From assembly GCF_000143415.4 (NCBI RefSeq), contig NW_003314266.1, forward strand, positions 4,021,766-4,078,358: DNA of 56,593 nucleotides, read 5' to 3'. Positions within the stretch are counted from its first letter, which is position 1; every line of letters starts with the position of its first letter. Shown one piece after another: positions 12,071 through 22,038 of the stretch. Source of the stretch: Selaginella moellendorffii (lineage: Eukaryota > Streptophyta > Lycopodiopsida > Selaginellales > Selaginellaceae). Position numbers and translations under genes: made by a program. The notes below the pieces were generated by a model. The model saw only the letters and a program-made list of their open reading frames with translations. It searched no databases and was not told the DNA's origin.

Positions 12071-13139
12071 TTATAATTGTATCCTATGTTAAAAGAAAAT
12101 AATAATTAATCTCAGCAAAACTTTCATAAGAAACTATTGACAACCATTACCTTAGTCATTAACGCATCAACTGGTCTACTCCTATTAGGAACAAGAGTAT
12201 TTTAATGAGGATTTTAAACTAGGATTTATTCATTTTCCAAGTGATAAATTCTGTCAAACATTTGAAGTTAAGCATCGCTCTTTCCAAGGGGTGGAAGCTT
12301 GTGAAATGCTACATCAAAGGTAAGCTCTTTCCAATTTTTTCTTCTAGGTCAAGCTTACTTCTAAAAACTAAAAATTTCCATCATGAAATATGGGCCTTCT
12401 ATTGGACAGTTTATGTACTATCTAGATCATGTATTTAAAAAAATTTGAACCCCTTCTTTATGTACAATTTGACTGTTTATTGTATAAAATTTTAATTAAA
12501 TCAAAGCTCTCAAGAATGTACCTGAATATTCTAGGATATTTTATGATCTTTACATTTAGATTAATATTAATTATAAACATGTCTATAATTTATAAACTTT
12601 TATAAACACCAAGTAAATTTGGTCTATTACATTTAGTCTCTTTTCCTAAAATGAGTTAGTTTTGCATTATTTTATGGCAATACCTTTATGCTATAGATTT
12701 CATTTATTCACCCTGCCATGTAGACCCCTACAAGTAATCTTGGTGAACCATGGATGTAAGATAATGATGTTTGGCTATTAGGTGCTAGCTTTGACCATGT
12801 GGTCAACAAGCACTTTAGAGGTTTATAGTGGTAATAAGAAAGTTTTTTTTCATAGGCATGGTAAGGAACCTCAAAAAGAACTGTAGTAGCTTAGGCAATT
12901 ATCTTTGTTGTTTAATACTATGTCATAATATTAGTATCATTGTGATAGCTGACTAATGAACATTGGAATCTTAAAGTTGATGGTGGTGCCAACAAGTGCT
13001 GATGGAGGTTGTGAGGTTTGGACTATCAACAATATCATTTATGAGCTGTGAGCCCTTAATAAAAATTAATAAGAGATATCTGATTGTTAAGTATGATGTT
13101 TGAATATGTTGAGGCATTCAATGATAGTGCTCCAAGAAA
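12071..13139. other. AT-rich intergenic, nothing recognised
   Basis: No supported gene. It may contain the 5' part of the decayed gypsy element that follows, but no LTR could be defined. Confidence 0.4.
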
Positions 13140-14661
13140 AGTAGATTAACTCAAGATTTTAAACATTTCTAGTGATAATGGAGTGATGAGTGTTTGGCAT
13201 GGTTAGCCAATGTGAAGAAGTCTTTAGCTACCAAAGAAATTTTAGTGGTTATTCTAATGGTTTTGCATGATATATATCTTCAATGGTGGAATTAGCTTGA
13301 TAAGTTTTATGTTGTAAATAAAAAACCACTAGTGTCTACAATAGATGAGTTCAAGGCTTTTTTTTTTTTTTGTTTATGTTTAGCCTCTCACTATACATGG
13401 AGAATGCTTGCACAAAACTTTAAAACTTCTATTGATTGACACTTGGAGACTACATTAAAAAGTTGAATTTCTTGATTAGTTATGTTCTAATCAAATATCT
13501 AAATTAAAACAAATCCTACTTCATTAATGGCCTTCAAAATGAGAGTATGAATTAACATTTACATCATTTCATCATATAAATGGAAGAGCTCTTTGATATC
13601 ACTTAAAAATGACTTATATGCTTGTTAACTCAACTATGTGTTGAGTAAAACATAAGCTAATAACACTTATATATCAATTTTATGTTGGAGGGTTTGTTCC
13701 ATGACAGTCTAATATGAATTTTATTGGACAATGAGAGTAATAACAATTTCTTTTCCTTTTTTTTTATAAAGTTTGTTGAGGAGAACAACCTGGTGACATA
13801 AGGAGTTCTTTTTACATAATAAAAGGTGTAGCTACCTTTAAATATTATTTTAGTGCTTGTATAGATAGTTAAAAATATTGGTTGATAACATCATACTTGT
13901 GGAAACTTTTTATCTTACAAAATCTATTGTATGGATTATATTTTATGATTGATGGAGATAAAATAAAGCATTAAGCATGTTTCATTAAAGTATGGTAGTG
14001 TTAAGGATGTGTGGTATAAAAAGGAAGTTCAATTGTTATGATTTTTATTTATATCTTTGAAATGGATTTATTATAATGGAAAGGCAATTTTAAGTTATTT
14101 ATTGTTTATTCATGACTTAAAGACCAAGACACATGTGAAAGGAGGCAATAATGTGGGATGTGCTTGAGAAGTTTGTTAATGTCTTTCCATTTAAACTTTC
14201 TCATGGGTTACTTCTAATCCAAGGTATAGAGTATAATATTATGCTAACAATGACATTTTATTAGCAAACTAAGCTATGTGGAGGAATAAGAAATTTAATG
14301 ACAAAAGAAGTTACTTGATTTTAGATTTAGTCAACCAAGTCTATATGGCACACCAGTCTTGCTTGTGAAAAAGAATGATAGCTCAATTAATATTGATGTG
14401 TATTGATCATGCATTAAACAAGAAAATGACAAAGGATAAATTGAGCAATGGATATTATTAGATTGCAATATATGATTTATTTATCTTCAATATAGTATTC
14501 AACACAAGTTTCAAATATTTTGAATTACAATTATGCTATTCAGATTGACAATTACACCAACAATGTTTACTCGGTTGGTGAGTGTTACTTATACAAGTTT
14601 TTAGAGATTCTTTTTGATGATATTTTTGTTTTTAGAAAGAATATAGAAAAACATCCAAATG
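13140..14661 (+). mobile_element. Decayed, 3'-truncated Ty3/gypsy retrotransposon
   Basis: Plus-strand fragments appear in the order gag, protease, reverse transcriptase. A possible protease remnant near 13715-13800 reads VLLDNESNNNF then FVEENNL, resembling the DSGA(T/S)HNFI region. Reverse-transcriptase remnants at 14326-14405 include PSLYGTPVLLVKKND, the counterpart of PYGAPVLFVKKKDG, followed by an in-frame stop. FLEILFDDIFVFRKNIEKH at 14598-14655 corresponds to the YLDDILVFSK catalytic region with YxDD changed to LFDD. RNase H and integrase are missing, because the element ends at about 14,660 against a PPR fragment. Many stops and frameshifts make it inactive. Confidence 0.6.
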
Positions 14662-14911
14662 TTTGTCTTGCCTCCAGCAGATACCCATTCGAGGCAAATG
14701 TACGAATCAAGATGTTCCATGAGAAGGCGTTGGGCTGATCACTCGATCGGAAGACCGTGCGCTCACACTTTCCATACATCTGGATCATCAGATTCGCGAG
14801 ATAGACTCTCCTTCAATGCTCGCTCTTGAAGATCCTGGCATGGGTCTTGCGAGCAGCGGCGAGATCGCGAGTATAGCCACAGCGCCGCAAGCGCACTGCG
14901 AACTCCTCCAT
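14662..14911 (-). pseudogene. PPR gene fragment (N-terminal piece)
   Basis: From an ATG at 14911 the reverse strand encodes a typical PPR N terminus (LRRCGYTRDLAAARKTHARI). It is stopped by TGA at 14813-14815, then resumes in the same frame with MIQMYGKC and NAFSWNILIRTFASNGYLLEARQTF-type repeat sequence, written here in part. A first-repeat segment is shortened after MYGKCER. The similarity ends sharply at about 14,662, where gypsy sequence begins. The premature stop and truncation make this a pseudogene. Confidence 0.75.
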
Positions 14912-14973
14912 GGATTGATCATCACGTGGGAGCTCTCGAGAGGTATCAAAGATTTCCTCTCAAGCATTCTTCT

Positions 14974-16572
14974 CTAGATCTTTTTGCCAAGCAGGCTCCC
15001 CAGCAAGAGATAGGGCGATGCCGATCCGTCCATCCCCAGCACCGATCGCGCCACTCTAGATCCCCTCTGGACATCGCGATCGATCCGGCACGCCGCGAGC
15101 AGCGAGCCCCACGAGATTTCGTCCGCCGCCACTGGCATCGCCTCGATCAGCCCCTCGGCATCGCCCAATCGCCCGGATCGACACAGCATGTCCACGACGC
15201 AGCTGTAGTGCTCCCTCGTCGCCTCCACCCCGTGATCCACCACCATCGATTCGAAGAGCGCGCAGCACTGCTCCACGAATCCGGCATGGCTGCACGCCGC
15301 CAGGATGCTCGTGAAGGCGATCTGGTCGGGTGTCTCTCCCGCCAGCATCATCGATTGGAAGAGCGCGATCGCGGCGGCACAGTGGCCGCTGTGGGCGTTG
15401 GCCGCGATGATCGTGCTCCACGCCAGAACGTCCTTGCGAGGGATGCGATGGAAGGCGCGATTCGCGAGCTCCAATTGGGCGTTTTGGGCATAGCCGCTGA
15501 TCATCGCGCTCCAGGAGACGCTGTTGATCGCTGGGGAGGAATCAAAGATCTCTTGCGCCGCGAGCGATTCTCCGCCAGCGAAGAACGCAACGATCATGGC
15601 GTTTGTGGAGACCACGTCGTGCTCGGGCATGGAATCAAAGGCATCTTTCGCGCGAGAGAGATCCCCATTTTGGGCATATACCGTTAGAGCAGTGTTCCAC
15701 GAGTAGAGATTCCTGTGCGGCATCTTCTCAAAGACGGAATATGCTTCTTCCGCGCGGAGATTCTGGGAGTAGGCCACTATCATAGCCGTCCAAGTGATAA
15801 CGTTCCTCTCAACTGAGCCGTCAAACAGCCTCTGGGCGGAGTCAAGACCCCCATCTTGGGCATTTACGACAATCATGGCCGTCCACGTCACGACATTCCA
15901 GCAAGGAATGCGCTGGAATATCTCCTGGAGCATTCCCGAATGGCCATGATCAGCGTACATCTGGAAAATGGCATTCCAGGACGCAATGTCCCGTCCAATT
16001 CCCGCCATTCGATCAAACGTCGATTTTGCGAGCTCAAGATGCCCTTTGTGGGCATATGCTTGGAACAAAGTAGTCCATGTCACAACGTTGGATGCCGGCG
16101 TATTCTCACAAAGAAGCTTTGCCTGGTCTATTACTCCGTGTGTAGTATATGCTGTGACCATGCTACTCCATGTAAATCCATTTGTCTGTGGCATCTTATC
16201 GAAGATTCTTCTTGCGTCTTCTAGATGCCCTTTCTTGGCATAGGCCGATAGCATCGCCGTGTACGTCACTACGTTCTTCCCATCCATTCTCTCGAAAGTC
16301 TTCTTCGCCTCGATCAATCGCCCATTTTGTGCAAACGTGAGAAGCATCGAGTTCCAGGAGAAGTCGTTTGGATCGCGGAGGGACGCGAAGATTTTCTCGG
16401 ATTCCTCGACGCTGCCGCATTTGCCGTACATCCTGATGAGGAGATTGGAGAGAATGAGGGCTTTGTGATGCTCGCTCGCGAGGATTTCCTGGTGCAATCT
16501 CCTGCCCAGCGACAGATCTTGGAAGTCGATGCAGTGGCGGAGCGCTTGGATGAAGGATTGCAGGGATTTCAT
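14974..16572 (-). CDS. PLS-class pentatricopeptide repeat protein
   Basis: Single-exon gene for 532 residues, made almost wholly of about a dozen PPR motifs. Typical signatures recur: NLLIRMYGKCGSVEESEKIF, SWNSMLLTFAQNG, VVTYTAMLSAYAKKGHLEDA and VSWSAMISGYAQNAQ. The C terminus has the last canonical unit (DQIAFTSILAACSHAGFVEQ) and a short E-like segment (SPYLLLGSLL), then stops, with no E+ or DYW domain. PPR proteins bind organellar RNA one base per repeat, and PLS proteins mostly guide C-to-U editing, so a chloroplast or mitochondrial RNA role is likely, with any deaminase supplied in trans. There is no obvious transit peptide. The start is the first ATG before the conserved LSLGRRLHQEI segment. 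Confidence 0.88.
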   Translation of the reverse strand: MKSLQSFIQALRHCIDFQDLSLGRRLHQEILASEHHKALILSNLLIRMYGKCGSVEESEKIFASLRDPNDFSWNSMLLTFAQNGRLIEAKKTFERMDGKNVVTYTAMLSAYAKKGHLEDARRIFDKMPQTNGFTWSSMVTAYTTHGVIDQAKLLCENTPASNVVTWTTLFQAYAHKGHLELAKSTFDRMAGIGRDIASWNAIFQMYADHGHSGMLQEIFQRIPCWNVVTWTAMIVVNAQDGGLDSAQRLFDGSVERNVITWTAMIVAYSQNLRAEEAYSVFEKMPHRNLYSWNTALTVYAQNGDLSRAKDAFDSMPEHDVVSTNAMIVAFFAGGESLAAQEIFDSSPAINSVSWSAMISGYAQNAQLELANRAFHRIPRKDVLAWSTIIAANAHSGHCAAAIALFQSMMLAGETPDQIAFTSILAACSHAGFVEQCCALFESMVVDHGVEATREHYSCVVDMLCRSGRLGDAEGLIEAMPVAADEISWGSLLAACRIDRDVQRGSRVARSVLGMDGSASPYLLLGSLLGKKI

Positions 16573-16759
16573 CCATGATCATGCGCAGGACCTCTCCACA
16601 AGCTTCAGCTTAACTAACCCATGTTGTCAAAATAACTCCAATAAAAATTGTGTATTTGTTTTATCTCATGCTCAAGCTGGTCAGATCAAAATGATGTCAA
16701 TCTATCACTCTTCTTTGGCTGACAGAACATTGATCAGTAATGCCATGTTCTTGTACTCC

Positions 16760-18131
16760 TTAGAACTTGGATTGGCCATTCCAAAATCTTCCTTTTGCCA
16801 TCTTCTTGGAGACAGCGAGCACCCTGGAATCGTCCCGACTCAGGTCCCAAAAGGACTCTTCAAACGATTGAACGTGCAGCATGTAAGCAGGAGTTCCAAC
16901 GCTCAGAGCACTCGTCAGCTGACTTGTGCTCATGGCTCGGTTCATAAGGTCCAGTGCCGCCAATGGCGATGCAACGTGCTCTTCGGCATCAGGAAACCCG
17001 CGCTTGAGCGACGCGTTCTTCATGGGGGTATATTGCAGCAGTACAATGTGCAACTCCCTCCCGCTCATCCAGATCACCACATCTACACCTGGAAAGCAAA
17101 GGTCCTGGCCGAAACTTGAAAGGCTTGTAGCAGTACCTTGAATCCCCCCTTCAACTGCTGCAGGAGTCACTTGATGCTTCTCTGCGGGATGTCAAAGTTT
17201 CGAAGCTGATACGTTCTCCTCGAATGCAGAGGAGGACCAGCCCCTTCTTCGCAGAGTGTCATCACAGAGGTGGCCCAGTGGATCACTTTCCCGTCCGTAA
17301 GCAGCTGGCGTGCATATGCCGTCCACGCTCCGTCGGGATGAGGCTTGACAATAGCCCACGGCTCTCAGGAAGATCAACTTGATGTAAGTGGAGCAGTAGC
17401 GCCCCCTTTGAGCGTTGAGAACGTAAGTGAGATCCAGGTGTGCCATGAGCTCGTCGGTGGAGCAGCAGTGGTAGTCTTCTCCTCGCAGGACTAATTCGTC
17501 TGCCTTTCTTACAGCTGCCTTCACCTCGCAATGCCTAGAAAACGTCATGATCACGGCCTCCCAGTACTCGTCTTCTTCCTCCACCGAGGCATCCCTGGCG
17601 CAGAAGGGATGCAGCAACACGTTTCTGCTCCCACTTTTGCGAAACGTTGCTTTGCTGCACTTTTGATTCAAGGTCGTAGTTGCACGATTGGCATAGTGCA
17701 TCGAGGAAAAGTGGCACAAATCCAGTGTAGAAGTAGATGCTTGAACGACGAGGAGTACCGGCATATATGGAGTACTCGTCCTGCATGCAGCAAAAAGAGC
17801 AAAACCATGAGGACTGGAGCAAAGAAAGAGTACATAACTGACTCTCCCGTAAGTATAACACGGCAGGCTCTGGAGTGCACTACCAACTTTCGCCACCACC
17901 ACAACCTTGCCAAAACCTTATACAGATCACGAGGGTGGTCGGGAAGTTTTCAAGCAAGTCTGCACGACTCTTCTCGCCGCAGTCGTCTACCAAGAAGTAA
18001 AACACCGACTTAGAGGCATGCCAGCGCTCAAAAGTTGGATGATTTCCCGACGCGGCCGTAGACCACGAACGGGGGCCAGTCCGAGACGAGAGAGTCCCGA
18101 CCGACGTAATCGAAATGGTAGAAGGAGCGCA
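16760..18131 (-). pseudogene. Decayed Crinkler/RHS-like NTPase-nuclease gene
   Basis: Coding-like sequence on the reverse strand jumps between frames several times, and no intron set restores it. Near 18,130-18,020 it reads FYHFDYVGRDSLVSDWPPFV; near 18,000 VFYFLVDDCGEK with TTLVI; near 17,780 DEYSIYAGTPRRSSIYFYTG; near 17,330-17,180 PHPDGAWTAYARQLL; and at 17,070-17,030 FPGVDVVIW followed by LHIVLLQYT. The FxVDD/TTLV/SSP-like order and the terminal VDVV...LLQY pattern resemble Crinkler/RHS-type proteins and the intact gene at 32278. The lysine expected after QY in a PD-(D/E)XK site is threonine here. At least two frameshifts plus a TGA (near 17,187) support pseudogene status, though an unusual intron structure is possible. 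Confidence 0.45.
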
Positions 18132-18387
18132 TCCCAGACCCGTGAACTTGCTTGAATCGAACAGATCGTCTTCTTCCATGCGGCGGCGCTTACTTGTCCT
18201 ATCGCTTTATGTAGGGTAAGAACATTGATCAACCCTGGAACATGAAGCAGTAACTTCTACTTCGTAATCTCGGTTCTTTCCAGCACTCCCAGATTGACAA
18301 CAAGCGGAGGCCAAATTTAAATCTAAGCCGTTAATTTACTACTTAGGGTTTTTAAAAGCTGGAGCATCGACGAAAGCATCGAGGACG

Positions 18388-18745
18388 ATGCCAAGGGAAG
18401 AGCTTGAGCCACTGCATGTTCTTGGTGCTGTACTGGCTTTGATGGTCATCTTTGGAATAGTCTTTGGTGGGATGGGTATGATGGCCATTGCTTTGGTGAC
18501 GGCTGTGATCATCCCCTGCTGGATGTGGAGGGAGTTCAAGGTTGGGCCATTCCATGTCAAAGCCCTCGGCTTTGCAGGTACTCTCTCCATTTTTACTTCA
18601 CATTTCTAGAAAAACTTCGACAGAGCAAACTCAAAGAAGCGAGGCCCCAAAGGAACGCAGGAACCGTCGTCCAGATCCAGAGCAGTGCTCATGTTGCTAC
18701 TTTGACACTACGAACTGTAGGTACCATTCTAGATTCGTCAACTAG
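18388..18745 (+). CDS. Small membrane protein with Cys-rich C-terminal tail
   Basis: Two exons (18388-18577 and 18624-18745) separated by a 46-nt intron (AG|GTACT...ACAG) give about 103 residues. Residues about 9-50 contain two close hydrophobic helices rich in G, M and V (VLALMVIFGIVFGGMGMMAI and ALVTAVIIPCW). The second exon is hydrophilic (Arg/Glu/Pro) and ends with CSCCYFDTTNCRY, a cysteine cluster that looks conserved rather than random. If the intron is retained, the frame ends at 18609 with a short tail. I do not recognise the family. A two-helix hairpin in an endomembrane is plausible, with the Cys motif binding metal or being lipidated. The splice model rests on phase, consensus sites and the tail's composition. 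Confidence 0.5.
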
Positions 18746-19670
18746 AAATTCTCGTGAAGCTCAGAGATCTGCTGCAAATCGACCGTTCAATTCTAGCTCC
18801 ATTCTGTGTTCCTCGGCAAGCCTACTAGTTTGACGACTGGACATGGGAGAAAGGAACTTCAACTTCCCTCTATGTCATAGTTTGTATGAGCATCGAGTCT
18901 TCTCTTCCAGGACCAAAGGAGGACTTAGCTCCTCGGTGCTGTTCGCGTTTTTTGGTTGCGACTCCAAATAAAAAAGGCTCAACGCCGATATGAAAGCGAA
19001 GAACACAAAGGTATAAAGCGATGAAAACGTTTCCCTTCTCCTTACCACTGATGCAATATATCAGAAGAGATCGAGTGACTGGTGTTTAACGCGACTTGTA
19101 GAAGGCCCGCTGGCAAGAGGATGGCGGCTCTGCGTGACGCGCTCGATCCGGCCACGGAAAGTCCTCCCTGGCAAGGCTCGACGCCGTCGCCTTCCTTTCG
19201 CGTTCTCGGGCACGTATCGAGCCTCCTTGCTGCACCAGGATTCGTTCCTTGGCGAGCAGTAGCACTGGCTCCGAATTCCAGAGGCGCTTATGCACAGGTT
19301 TCCATCTGGAAGCCGGATCACAATACTGAGACTAATGATGGGACAGGAAAAGCTCACCTTATAAACCGCTGACCAAGTCAACTTGGTCAAAGTTCTTCGC
19401 TAGCTATATAAAAACTTTTTACAGACTTCAATGAGTCTTTGATAAAATACTCCCTACATTTCTTGAGGATCGATCATAGTCATCGTTTACATTCGGAGTT
19501 CTTCTCTTTTGGGACCAACTACCTGACACAAATGACGTTTACGTGAGCAAGTTCTCCAAGGCATTTTGCAGATCTATTGTAGTTTCAAGAGACTTTTCTT
19601 ATACTTTTTGCCTTCTGCATCGAGTCGCCCAGCTTGACCGAGCAAGGAAGAAAAGCAAGGAATGGTTTGA
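18746..19670. other. Intergenic, nothing recognised
   Basis: Mixed-composition sequence with short overlapping open frames on both strands and no recognisable motif. It may contain scraps of older genes. Confidence 0.4.
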
Positions 19671-19671
19671 T

Positions 19672-19732
<61 letters not shown>
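19671..19732 (+). repeat. Compound TG/AG microsatellite
   Basis: About 13 TG units run directly into about 18 AG units. It sits just upstream of a PPR scrap and keeps chance frames open on both strands, with Cys/Val then Glu/Arg repeats on the plus strand. Confidence 0.95.
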
Positions 19733-19736
<4 letters not shown>

Positions 19737-19747
19737 GGTAGGCCGAA

Positions 19748-19900
19748 CGATCCACGAGGAATCCGAGACGAAGATCGCGAACACGCTCATCCACATGTAT
19801 GGGAGCTGCGGGAAAATCCAGAAAGCCAGCGAGATCTTCGAATCGATGCCACACAAATCCACAGTCTCGTGGAATTCCATCGTCTCGCTCCTTTTTAAGA
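19748..19900 (+). pseudogene. PPR scrap (about one and a half repeats)
   Basis: The plus-strand translation contains IANTLIHMYGSCGKIQKASE followed by IFESMPHKSTVSWNSIVS, a classic P-to-S PPR segment. It begins after the microsatellite and ends in unrelated sequence, with no complete gene around it. It is probably a leftover of a duplicated PPR gene. Confidence 0.65.
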
Positions 19901-19961
19901 TTCCCGCGAAAGATTTATATGTACAAGTAAGAACCCTAAAATCGTGGAAAGATGTGACGCT

Positions 19962-20028
19962 TGCTTACTTGGTGCAATCTCCTTCCCAGCGACAGTGTCG
20001 GAGTTTTTGTGTGAAGTAGGGATTTCAT
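19962..20028 (-). pseudogene. Antisense PPR N-terminal scrap
   Basis: The reverse strand reads MKSLLHTKTPTLSLGRRLHQ. This matches the N terminus of the PPR gene at 14974-16572 (MKSL, then LSLGRRLHQEI) with about 20 bases missing. It lies antisense to the extreme 5' end of the next PPR frame, so that upstream extension is not genuine coding sequence. Confidence 0.6.
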
Positions 20029-20069
20029 GCTCCAGGAATGCCGTTGGGAGCCAAATCTCCTCTTTGGGC

Positions 20070-21962
20070 ATGAATCTCTTCTCTGGAAATGCAAGAGCGA
20101 CGAGGTACTCACAATCACAGTTCCTGGAGCTCGCGGATGTGGTGCGGGGCGTCGCGGAATCCAGAGATTTGCCAAGAGCGCAGCACGTCCACGCCCGGAT
20201 CATGGCGAGCGATCATCGCGAGGACCGGGTTTTGCTCAATCTCCTGGTGGACATGTACGGGAAGTGTGGCGATCTCCCAGCGGCAGCGGCGGTCTTCGAT
20301 CGAATCCCTCGCAGGAACGTCTTCTCGTGGAACGTCCTCGTCGGGGCACTTGCCAAGAACAGGGAATTCGATTTCGCGGAGAGCGTGTTCGATCGAATGC
20401 CACAGAGGGATCTGGTGACATGGAATGCGATTCTCGCTGGCAATGCCGAGAGAGGAGACCACCATCGATTGAAAGAGATCTTCGATCGGATGCCACAGCG
20501 AGACAAGATCTCTTGGAACACGATCGTGGACGCAATTGCCATCACCGGGGTTTTGGAGTTCTCTCGCCTCGTGCTGGAAAAAATGCCCAGCTGGGACGTG
20601 GTGGGGTGTACGGTCATGGTGGCGGCGTTCGCGGAGGAAGACGATGTACGACACTCCAAGAGGATATTCGACGCAATGCCGTACAGGGACGCGGTGAGCT
20701 GGACCGCCACGCTGACGGCATATGCCCAGAATGGCCACGCTGACGTGGCGTGGATTCTGTTCCGGAAAATGCCCAGCTGGGACCACGTGGCATGGAACGC
20801 GATGATCAAGGCCTCGGCATCCAACGGCCAGGGCTTCGAGGCCAAGGTGTTGTTCGATTCCCTGCCCCTTCGCGACGTGATCTCGTGGAACGCGATGGCG
20901 GAGGCCTTCGTTGGATCGGGCGAGCTCGATCAAGCGATCGCATTGTTCTTCGAGAAGATCCCGTGCTGGGATTTCGTCTCAGCCACCGATATGATCGTCG
21001 CTCTGGCGCTCCACGGCCGGATCGAGGAGGCCAGAGAGGTGATCGATCGATCGCCAGAGCTCAGTACCGTCTCCCTCAACGCGATGATCAGTGGCTATGC
21101 CCAGAACGGGCAGCTCCACCTCGCCAAGTCGGTCTTCGATCGGATGGATCGCCGGGACGTTGTCTCGTGGAATTCGATCATCGCGGCCTATGCCCAACAC
21201 GATCGATTGGAGGAAGCTCGCACCACTTTCGCCAAAATGGCCCAGATCGATGTGGTGTCCTGGAACACTCTCGCGCAGGCGCATGCCCTCCACGGGCATA
21301 TCAACGAAACCATGGCGATATTCCAGACGATGGCGAGCAGGAACGTCGTCTCTTTCAACGCGCTGATTGGAATCCTGGCCCAGCACGGGAGCTTCCGCCA
21401 GGCGATGGAACTCTACTCGCGAATGCCGCAGAGAAACCTCCTGACTTGGAACCACACCATGGCTGCCTGCTCGCAAAATGGAAGCTTCGAGTACCTGGAG
21501 CTCGTCTACCACGACATGAACTTGGAGGGCCTCTCGCCAAACCCGGCCTCCTTCTCGTTGATCCTCACCGGATGCAGCCACACTGGTATCGTTGCTCGAG
21601 GACTGGAGGAGTTTTGCTCCATGGTGGTCGACCATGGAATCTCGCCGACGATCGAGCACTACTGCTGCATGGTGGACGTCTTTGGACGAGCCCGGCATCT
21701 GGATGAAGCCGAGGAGGTTGTCGAGAGCATGCCTTTCGAGCCGGATTCGAGTGCCTGGCTGACTCTCCTATCGGCATCCAAGAGTCACGGGGACTTCGAG
21801 AGGGCGGCTCGAGCGGCTTGGAAGGTGATGGATCTCGATCGGAAGAAATCGTCGCCTTATATACTGTTGTCGAATATGTATGCCGAGGAGGAGGAAGATA
21901 GCATAGAGTTTTTCACGCTAGAACGCGAAGGTAGGAGCGTTCTGGCAACCAACAAGGCGTGA
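20070..21962 (+). CDS. PLS-class pentatricopeptide repeat protein
   Basis: Single-exon gene. The frame is open from 19944, but I place the start at 20070, giving 630 residues. The earlier 42 codons are antisense to a PPR remnant, and the protein from 20070 begins with a basic, Ser/Asn-rich stretch (MNLFSGNARATRYSQSQ) like an organellar targeting peptide. About 15 PPR units follow: NLLVDMYGKCGDLPAAAAVF, VFSWNVLVGALAKN, VVSWNSIIAAYAQHDRLEEA and so on. The C terminus has a short E-like region (SSPYILLSNMYA), then an acidic tail, with no DYW domain. An organellar RNA processing or editing role is inferred. The CFAP53 gene ends only 76 bp downstream on the other strand. Confidence 0.87.
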   Translation: MNLFSGNARATRYSQSQFLELADVVRGVAESRDLPRAQHVHARIMASDHREDRVLLNLLVDMYGKCGDLPAAAAVFDRIPRRNVFSWNVLVGALAKNREFDFAESVFDRMPQRDLVTWNAILAGNAERGDHHRLKEIFDRMPQRDKISWNTIVDAIAITGVLEFSRLVLEKMPSWDVVGCTVMVAAFAEEDDVRHSKRIFDAMPYRDAVSWTATLTAYAQNGHADVAWILFRKMPSWDHVAWNAMIKASASNGQGFEAKVLFDSLPLRDVISWNAMAEAFVGSGELDQAIALFFEKIPCWDFVSATDMIVALALHGRIEEAREVIDRSPELSTVSLNAMISGYAQNGQLHLAKSVFDRMDRRDVVSWNSIIAAYAQHDRLEEARTTFAKMAQIDVVSWNTLAQAHALHGHINETMAIFQTMASRNVVSFNALIGILAQHGSFRQAMELYSRMPQRNLLTWNHTMAACSQNGSFEYLELVYHDMNLEGLSPNPASFSLILTGCSHTGIVARGLEEFCSMVVDHGISPTIEHYCCMVDVFGRARHLDEAEEVVESMPFEPDSSAWLTLLSASKSHGDFERAARAAWKVMDLDRKKSSPYILLSNMYAEEEEDSIEFFTLEREGRSVLATNKA

Positions 21963-22038
21963 GTTACATTAGAAGCGCACAAACTTACAAATTTTCTAAC
22001 GCGATTGACCGAAATTGGTGTTTGTTCTGCAGAGTTCG

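Noticed and set aside
14926-16582. Several open frames antisense or out of frame to the PPR gene
   Set aside because: They arise from GC-rich PPR codons. Only the minus frame 14974-16572 shows PPR motifs throughout.
19543-20019. 158-codon plus frame with Cys/Val and Glu/Arg runs
   Set aside because: It is held open by the TG/AG microsatellite and joins unrelated pieces. Only the short PPR scrap inside it is meaningful.
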